A stretch of DNA of 64,000 nt from Kaistella montana. GTDB taxonomy: Bacteria; Bacteroidota; Bacteroidia; Flavobacteriales; Weeksellaceae. Position 1 is the first letter of the stretch. Each line of letters starts with the position of its first letter. The notes below the pieces were generated by a model. The model was not told the origin of the DNA. It ran no database searches and saw nothing but the letters and a program-made list of their open reading frames with translations. Shown in pieces: positions 58,915-64,000 of this stretch. The translations under genes and the position numbers were made by a program. The DNA lies in the NCBI RefSeq assembly GCF_024436175.1, contig NZ_JANFQP010000003.1, positions 1 through 64,000 of the forward strand. The letters are read 5' to 3'.

Positions 58915-60138
58915 ATGAAATTAACCGGCCCATTCAAACAAATCGTTACGCTTGCGAATCTTCCTTTACGAGGAAAACTTTCTGACGATAAACTCGAAAT
59001 CATCGAAAACGGAGGAATTTTATCCGAAAACGCAAAAATAATCGATGTTGCTGATTTTGATGTTTTAAAAACAGCGAATCCAACTGCAGAAATTGAAAAC
59101 ATAGAAGAGACTCAAGTTGCACTACCCGCTTTCACCGATGCGCACACGCATATTTGTTTTGGCGGAAACCGAGCCAACGATTTTGCGATGAGAAATGCAG
59201 GAAAAACTTATCTGGAAATTGCCGAAAGCGGCGGTGGAATTTGGAGTTCCGTGCAGCATACGAGAGTGGCTTCGGAAGACGAATTGCTGAAAACCACTTT
59301 AGAAAGAATTAATTTTTTAATTTCTTTGGGAATCACCACGATTGAGATAAAATCCGGTTACGGTTTGAACGTAGAAAACGAATTGAAAATGCTGCGCGTC
59401 ATCAAAAAAGCACAAAAATTCACCAAAGCAACCTTGGTTCCGACTTGCCTTTCTGCCCATTTGAAACCAAGGGATTTTGAAGGAAATAATGAGGAATACC
59501 TCCAATATATTTTAAATGAAATCTTACCAAAAGTAAAAGAAGAAAACCTAGCAAACCGCGTTGATATTTTTATTGAAAAATCAGCTTTTCAGCCGGAAGA
59601 AAGCCGAAATTTCCTTATTAAAGCGAAAGAAATGGGCTTTGAAATAACCGTTCACGCCGATCAGTTTACACCTGGAAGCTCGAGAATTGCTGTGGAAGTT
59701 GGCGCAAAATCTGCCGATCATTTGGAAGCCACAATCGATGAGGATATTGAGTTTCTCGCATCATCGGAAACCGTGGCGATTGCACTTCCCGGTGCGAGTT
59801 TAGGTTTGGGAGAAAAATTTTCACCGGCAAGAAAAATTTTAGATAAAAACGGCATTTTAGCCATCGCATCCGATTGGAATCCCGGATCTGCACCGATGGG
59901 AAATCTGATTGCCCAAGCTGCTATTTTAGCAACTTTCGAGAAACTTTCCACGGCAGAAGTTTTGGCGGGAATTACGTTCCGTTCGGCTTTTGCGCTCGGT
60001 TTGGAAGATCGCGGGAAACTGGAAAAAGGTAAAAAAGCAGATTTTGTCACCTTTAAAACCGATAATTTTCAAAACGTTTTGTACCAACAAGGAAGTTTGA
60101 AAGCAGAAAGTGTTTTTATTGACGGAGAAAAAATTTAA
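58915..60138 (+). CDS. hutI: Imidazolonepropionase
   Basis: The third enzyme of histidine degradation, opening the imidazolone ring to formiminoglutamate. 407 residues, amidohydrolase fold: metal motif PAFTDAHTHICFGG near 71-84, TTIEIKSGYGLN near 141-152, CLSAH, VHADQF (metal His) and ALPGASLGLGEKF, with ASDWNPGSAPMGNL near 321-334. No other hut gene is in the window. paaB follows after 36 bp on the same strand. Confidence 0.95.
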   Translation: MKLTGPFKQIVTLANLPLRGKLSDDKLEIIENGGILSENAKIIDVADFDVLKTANPTAEIENIEETQVALPAFTDAHTHICFGGNRANDFAMRNAGKTYLEIAESGGGIWSSVQHTRVASEDELLKTTLERINFLISLGITTIEIKSGYGLNVENELKMLRVIKKAQKFTKATLVPTCLSAHLKPRDFEGNNEEYLQYILNEILPKVKEENLANRVDIFIEKSAFQPEESRNFLIKAKEMGFEITVHADQFTPGSSRIAVEVGAKSADHLEATIDEDIEFLASSETVAIALPGASLGLGEKFSPARKILDKNGILAIASDWNPGSAPMGNLIAQAAILATFEKLSTAEVLAGITFRSAFALGLEDRGKLEKGKKADFVTFKTDNFQNVLYQQGSLKAESVFIDGEKI

Positions 60139-60174
60139 TAAAAATAATTATCTTAACGCCTCAAAAATAATACA

Positions 60175-60456
60175 ATGAGCAACTTAGAAATGTGGGAAGT
60201 TTTCATCCAAACAAAACCTGGACTTTCCCATAAACACGCAGGAACGGTACAAGCTGCAACTGCAGAAATGGCGCTTCAAGCCGCACGAGATGTGTACACC
60301 AGAAGAATGGAAGGAACCTCGATTTGGGTAGTTCCAAGCAAATATATGGTAACATCCGAGGGCATAGACAAGGAAGCATTTTTCGATCCGGCAGACGATA
60401 AATTATACCGCCATCCCACTTTTTACGAAATCCCGAACGACGTGAAAAATATGTAA
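60175..60456 (+). CDS. paaB: Phenylacetyl-CoA epoxidase subunit PaaB
   Basis: A structural subunit of the multicomponent phenylacetyl-CoA 1,2-epoxidase. 93 residues: WEVFIQTKPGLSHKHAGTVQAATAEMALQAARDVYTRR is the family signature (in parts, about 7-43), then IWVVPSKYMV. Length is normal. The catalytic subunit gene paaA, usually directly upstream, is replaced here by hutI. Confidence 0.95.
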   Translation: MSNLEMWEVFIQTKPGLSHKHAGTVQAATAEMALQAARDVYTRRMEGTSIWVVPSKYMVTSEGIDKEAFFDPADDKLYRHPTFYEIPNDVKNM

Positions 60457-60539
60457 ATTCTTAGAAACAAAATTCAAGAAGTAAGAATCAAAACTAACAA
60501 TCTCAACTCTTAAACCTTGGCTCTTAAATCTCAAAAAAA
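60457..60539. repeat. Low-complexity phrase repeat between paaB and paaC
   Basis: The 83-bp spacer contains recurring near-copies of AATCTCAA/CTCTTAAA-type phrases. It resembles the other phrase-repeat spacers of this window (1563-1600, 61933-61972, 62786-62842). No gene or terminator. Confidence 0.4.
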
Positions 60540-61289
60540 ATGAATCCACTTTTTAATTATCTTTTAAAACTTGCCGATGACACGCTGATTTTCGGGCAAA
60601 GATTGGGCGAACTCTGCGGACAAGGACCTTATTTGGAAGAAGATATTGCTTTGACGAATATCGCTTTAGATTACCTCGGTCAATCGAGTAATTTCTATAA
60701 ATATGCCGCTCAAATTCAAAATGAAGGCAAAACGGAAGACGATTTGGCGTTTCTCCGTTTGGAAAAAGAATATTTGAATTGCCAACTTTCGGAGCTTCCG
60801 AACGGCGATTATGCGAATACGATTTTGAAAGTTTATTTCTTTTCGGTTTATCAAAAAATTCTTTATCAGGAATTAATGAAAAGCAGCGACGAACAAATTG
60901 CTGCGATTGCCGAAAAATCTTTAAAAGAAGTAAAATACCATTACACACACACTTCGACTTGGGTGAAAATGTTTGCCGATGGAACCGAAGAAAGCAAAAC
61001 GCGACTGAAAAACGCTGTAGAAAACCTTTGGGAATATACCGCAGGAATGTTTGCTGAAACCAATGGTGAAAAGGATTTGGTAAAATTAGAAATCACTCCG
61101 GATTCCGAGAAACTTCATGAAATCTGGAAGCAAAAAGTAACCGAAGATTTCAACAATTTCGGAATTGAAATTCCGGAAAGTGAGTTCATGCAAAAAGGTT
61201 CTAGAACCGGTTATCACACTGAATATTTTGGTTATATTCTTTGCGAATTGCAATATATGCAGCGAACTTATCCGAATTGTGTTTGGTAG
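60540..61289 (+). CDS. paaC: Phenylacetyl-CoA epoxidase subunit PaaC
   Basis: A ferritin-like structural subunit that pairs with PaaA in the epoxidase. 249 residues: LADDTLIFGQRLGELCGQGPYLEEDIALTNIALDYLGQ (in parts, about 11-48) is diagnostic, then LPNGDYANTILKVYFFS and SSDEQIAAIAEKSLKEVKYHYTHTSTWV. The C-terminal SRTGYHTEYFGYILCELQYMQ is typical. It follows paaB after 83 bp. Confidence 0.95.
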   Translation: MNPLFNYLLKLADDTLIFGQRLGELCGQGPYLEEDIALTNIALDYLGQSSNFYKYAAQIQNEGKTEDDLAFLRLEKEYLNCQLSELPNGDYANTILKVYFFSVYQKILYQELMKSSDEQIAAIAEKSLKEVKYHYTHTSTWVKMFADGTEESKTRLKNAVENLWEYTAGMFAETNGEKDLVKLEITPDSEKLHEIWKQKVTEDFNNFGIEIPESEFMQKGSRTGYHTEYFGYILCELQYMQRTYPNCVW

Positions 61290-61383
61290 GTTTTAGTTGA
61301 GAGTTGCAAAATTATTGGTCTAGAACTTTTGATAAACTCAATTTATTTTAAACTTTTATAACTTTTGTGGTTAATAAAATCCC

Positions 61384-61860
61384 GTGATAAAAACAGAACA
61401 AGACTTATTCAAACTTCTTTCCCAAATCCCCGATCCCGAAATTCCCGTGATCAACATCGTGGAACTCGGAATTGTGCGCGATGCGAAAATGATTTCCGAA
61501 AATGAAGCGGAAATCGTGATTACACCGACTTATTCTGCTTGTCCGGCGATGTTTAATATTGAAGAAGACATTATTAAACTTTTCAAAGAAAAAGGAATTA
61601 CCACAAAAATCATCACCAAAATTTCCCCAGTTTGGACGACAGATTGGATTACCGATGAAGCCAGAGAAAAACTAAGAAATTACGGAATTACACCTCCCGA
61701 AAAAGGCAACCACGAAGATCATCTGAATATCCCGAAAAAATGTCCGAGATGCGGCTCCGAAAATACCACACAAATCGGCCGTTTCGGTTCTACGCTTTGC
61801 AAAGCAAGTTACCAGTGCAACGATTGCTTGGAACCCTTTGATTATTTTAAATGTCATTAA
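61384..61860 (+). CDS. paaD: Phenylacetate degradation protein PaaD
   Basis: A MIP18/DUF59-type iron-sulfur maturation factor for the epoxidase system. 158 residues starting at GTG (61384). The DUF59 part has QIPDPEIPVINIVELGIV near 14-31 and TPTYSACPAMFNIEEDI (reactive Cys about 53). The C-terminal zinc ribbon has Cys 120, 123, 145 and 148 (CPRCG, QCNDC). Order paaB-paaC-paaD is conserved with other paa operons. Confidence 0.94.
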   Translation: MIKTEQDLFKLLSQIPDPEIPVINIVELGIVRDAKMISENEAEIVITPTYSACPAMFNIEEDIIKLFKEKGITTKIITKISPVWTTDWITDEAREKLRNYGITPPEKGNHEDHLNIPKKCPRCGSENTTQIGRFGSTLCKASYQCNDCLEPFDYFKCH

Positions 61861-61913
61861 TTCAATTTGAAAATGTGTTATTCAAGGCATTATTTTAAAT
61901 AATAATTAAACTT

Positions 61914-61921
61914 TATCTTTG
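61914..61921 (+). promoter_or_regulatory. TAnnTTTG -7 box for the paaG-like gene
   Basis: TATCTTTG, 54 bp upstream of the ATG at 61976. It suggests an internal promoter in the paa cluster. Confidence 0.55.
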
Positions 61922-61932
61922 TGAAAACGCAT

Positions 61933-61972
61933 AATTTTCAAATTAATCTCATTATCAAATTTTCAAATTAAA
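61933..61972. repeat. TTTTCAAATTAA phrase repeat upstream of the paaG-like gene
   Basis: Two near-copies of ATTTTCAAATTAA flank ATCTCATTATC-type sequence in the leader. This low-complexity repeat is of the kind seen in the other spacers. Confidence 0.5.
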
Positions 61973-61975
61973 ACG

Positions 61976-62773
61976 ATGTACACTCAACTAGAAATAGAAT
62001 CTCATTTAGACGGAAAACTTCAAATCGCTTATCTGAACGACGAGAAAACTTTCAACAGCTTAAATAAAACCTTACTTTCTGAACTTCGAACTTTTGTTCA
62101 TAATGGAAGTCGTGATGAAAAAGTGCGTTGTCTTGCGATTTCCGGACGCGGAAAAGCGTTTTGTTCCGGACAAAATTTGAAAGATGCGATGTCTTTCAAC
62201 GACTCTGATGAAGATAGAATCATTCAGCGCATTGTGATCGATTATTACAATCCTTTGGTAAAGGAAATTGCAAATGCTAAAAAACCCGTTATTTCTTTGG
62301 TAAACGGAGCTGCAGTTGGGGCCGGAGCAATGTTAGCGTTGATTTGTGATATTTCTTTGGCTACCGAATCTTCCTATTTTTCTCAAGCTTTTGTCAACAT
62401 TGGTTTAATTCCAGATACAGGCGGAACGTATTGGTTACCAAAACTTTTAGGAAGACAACAGGCAAATTATTTAGCATTTACCGGAAAAAAAATATCGGCT
62501 GTTGAAGCGAAAAATTTAGGATTAATTGCCGATGTTTTTGAAGATGAAAATTTCATGGAAAATGCAATGGCCGTATTAACTCAAATCTCCAATTTACCGA
62601 CAAAAGCGATTGCTTTAACGAAAAAAGCTTTCAACGAATCGTATGAAAATTCCCTCAGCGAACAACTTGATATCGAAGGAATCCTGCAACAGGAAGCTGC
62701 TGAATCAGAAGATTTCATGGAAGGTGTTTCTGCATTTTTGGAGAAAAGGAAACCAAACTACAAGGGGAAATAA
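61976..62773 (+). CDS. paaG: Enoyl-CoA hydratase/isomerase, probable PaaG
   Basis: A crotonase-fold protein of 265 residues. Context points to PaaG, the isomerase turning the ring-epoxide CoA thioester into an oxepin. SGRGKAFCSGQNLKDAMSFND near 59-79 forms one oxyanion-hole element and VNGAAVGAGAMLALICDISLATESSYFSQAFVNIGLIPDTGG (in parts, about 107-147) the other, with the PaaG-like Asp in PDTGG. PaaF or another crotonase function cannot be excluded. Confidence 0.88.
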   Translation: MYTQLEIESHLDGKLQIAYLNDEKTFNSLNKTLLSELRTFVHNGSRDEKVRCLAISGRGKAFCSGQNLKDAMSFNDSDEDRIIQRIVIDYYNPLVKEIANAKKPVISLVNGAAVGAGAMLALICDISLATESSYFSQAFVNIGLIPDTGGTYWLPKLLGRQQANYLAFTGKKISAVEAKNLGLIADVFEDENFMENAMAVLTQISNLPTKAIALTKKAFNESYENSLSEQLDIEGILQQEAAESEDFMEGVSAFLEKRKPNYKGK

Positions 62774-62785
62774 TTTAAATATAAC

Positions 62786-62842
62786 AATTTACCAATGTAA
62801 CAATCTACCAATCTTGCGTTTTGATTGTTACATTGGTAAATT
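62786..62842. repeat. Perfect 20-bp inverted repeat between paaG and paaH
   Basis: Left arm 62786-62805 begins AATTTACCAATG; right arm 62823-62842 is its exact complement (ending CATTGGTAAATT), with a 17-base loop. There is no clean U-tract. The sequence TGTAACAATGTAAAA recurs at the window end (63986-64000), right behind paaH. Confidence 0.9.
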
Positions 62843-62859
62843 TTCACATTTTTACATTT

Positions 62860-63990
62860 ATGAAAATTGGAATTATCGGTTCCGGAACCATGGGAATTGG
62901 AATTGCGCAGGTTGCCGCAACTTCTGGCTGTGAGGTTTTTTTGTATGATGCAAATTCTGCTCAAACAGAAAAATCATTAACAAACCTTAAAAAAATCCTG
63001 GACAGATTGGTTGAAAAACAAAAAATATCGTCAGAAAAAAGCGAAGAAATTTTCAACAAAATAAAACCATGTACTGAACTTTCAGATTTTAAAAACTGTG
63101 ATTTGGTCATTGAAGCCATCATTGAAAATAAAGAAATCAAAACCAAGGTTTTTCAAAATTTAGAAGAAATTGTTTCGGAAAACTGCGTGATTTCGAGCAA
63201 TACTTCATCGATTTCGATCACTTCCCTATCTTCAGAATTAAAAAATCCGGAACGTTTTATCGGAATTCATTTTTTCAATCCGGCACCGCTGATGCCTTTA
63301 GTGGAAATCATTCCCGGACTTTTAACGGAGAAAAATTTAGCCAGAAAAATGTATTCTTTAATGGAAAGTTGGGGCAAAACTCCGGTAATTGCTAAAGATG
63401 TTCCCGGATTTATCGTGAACCGAATTGCGCGTCCGTTTTATGGAGAAGCTTTAAGAATTGTCGAAGAAAATATCGCAACTCCCGAACAAATCGATGATGC
63501 GATGCGAACATTGGGAAATTTCAAAATGGGACCTTTTGAATTGATGGACTTAATTGGAATTGATGTGAATTTTGCGGTAACAAAAACTGTATATGAGGAT
63601 TATTTTTACGATCCAAAATACAAACCAAGTTTGCTGCAGCAAAGAATGAGCGAGGCGAAATTACTCGGCAGAAAAACCGGAAAAGGTTTCTACGATTATG
63701 CAGAAAACGCTCAAAATCCTGCCGCAGAAAAGAATGAAGAGTTGTATCAGCAAATTTTTATGAGAATCATTTCAATGCTTATCAATGAAGCTGTAGAAGC
63801 AAAACGCCTGAAAATTGCCAGCGATGAAGATTTGGAATTGGCAATGCAAAAAGGGGTGAATTACCCGCAAGGTTTGCTGGCGTGGGGAAGAGAAATTGGA
63901 TACCGAAAAATTTCTGAGACGCTTCAAAACTTATACGAAGAATATCAGGAAGAAAGGTATCGACAAAGCCCGTTGCTGCGCAAAATGTAA
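62860..63990 (+). CDS. paaH: 3-hydroxyacyl-CoA dehydrogenase, probable PaaH
   Basis: NAD-dependent oxidation of 3-hydroxyadipyl-CoA or 3-hydroxybutyryl-CoA. 376 residues from the ATG at 62860 (MKIGIIGSGTMGIGIAQ, Rossmann motif at about 6-16). SNTSSISITSLSSEL and IGIHFFNPAPLMPLVEII near 129-146 (catalytic His), KDVPGFIVNRIARPF, and two C-terminal 3HCDH segments (second about 290-370). An upstream in-frame TTG lies inside the hairpin and is rejected. The assignment to PaaH rests on position after the paaG-like gene. Confidence 0.9.
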   Translation: MKIGIIGSGTMGIGIAQVAATSGCEVFLYDANSAQTEKSLTNLKKILDRLVEKQKISSEKSEEIFNKIKPCTELSDFKNCDLVIEAIIENKEIKTKVFQNLEEIVSENCVISSNTSSISITSLSSELKNPERFIGIHFFNPAPLMPLVEIIPGLLTEKNLARKMYSLMESWGKTPVIAKDVPGFIVNRIARPFYGEALRIVEENIATPEQIDDAMRTLGNFKMGPFELMDLIGIDVNFAVTKTVYEDYFYDPKYKPSLLQQRMSEAKLLGRKTGKGFYDYAENAQNPAAEKNEELYQQIFMRIISMLINEAVEAKRLKIASDEDLELAMQKGVNYPQGLLAWGREIGYRKISETLQNLYEEYQEERYRQSPLLRKM

Positions 63991-64000
63991 CAATGTAAAA

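Overview
The window is a chromosomal segment of a low-GC member of the Bacteroidota. It most resembles the Flavobacteriia, in the Chryseobacterium/Kaistella/Epilithonimonas group (Weeksellaceae). This rests on Bacteroidota-specific gene neighbourhoods (pdxA-DUF177-rpmF-accB-accC; rpmB-rpmG-DUF4295-ftsY; DUF3822-rsmD; lemA next to TPM-domain genes), on protein families typical of the phylum, on A-rich start regions without Shine-Dalgarno sequences, and on more than twenty TAnnTTTG boxes, the -7 element of the Bacteroidota housekeeping promoter, placed upstream of genes. I see no rRNA, tRNA, CRISPR array, insertion sequence or prophage.

Layout. 1-153: unassigned edge sequence. 154-4223: fatty-acid/ribosome/PLP cluster (accC, accB, rpmF, DUF177, pdxA; minus strand). 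4329-7073: overlapping operon ribE, orphan sensor kinase, trmN6-like methyltransferase. 7074-8666: a secreted protein of unknown function and tsf. 8959-17675: fmt, recQ, an OmpA-family porin, folK, sppA, a GlsB-like membrane protein, ftsY, DUF4295, rpmG and rpmB. 17784-20981: proC broken by an in-frame amber codon, murB carrying a coding heptanucleotide repeat, and an aminotransferase. 21132-26424: M3 peptidase, GIN-domain lipoprotein, VOC protein, and the TPM/TPM/LemA group. 26503-38692: mostly housekeeping genes (folA, glyA, Smr protein, DUF3822-rsmD, murI, TRIC channel, coaD, ddl, lpxK, PNP, NYN-LOTUS protein, dinB).

38784-45894 is the accessory region of greatest interest. It reads AraC-type regulator, small secreted beta-protein, strong terminator, promoter, second related beta-protein, strong stem-loop, two-Ig periplasmic chaperone-like protein, a two-domain protein whose C-terminal half resembles the small subunits, and a 933-residue outer-membrane protein with Ig-like, beta-barrel and C-terminal beta-sandwich regions. 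This is the logic of a chaperone-usher pilus operon (subunit, chaperone, two-domain tip adhesin, usher) in a phylum better known for type V pili. I propose it as a divergent chaperone-usher-like system. The region behind it (45895-46449) is non-coding and holds two short-repeat arrays.

46450-58764: DUF1826 protein, divergent ClC transporter, cytoplasmic alpha-amylase, orphan barstar, Na+/H+ antiporter, zinc alcohol dehydrogenase, nucleotide pyrophosphatase/phosphodiesterase-like protein, coaE, MBL hydrolase, PaiB-like protein, TPR lipoprotein and ruvB. 58915-63990: hutI followed by phenylacetate-degradation genes (paaB, paaC, paaD, paaG-like, paaH-like). The oxygenase subunit gene paaA, expected just upstream of paaB, is not there.
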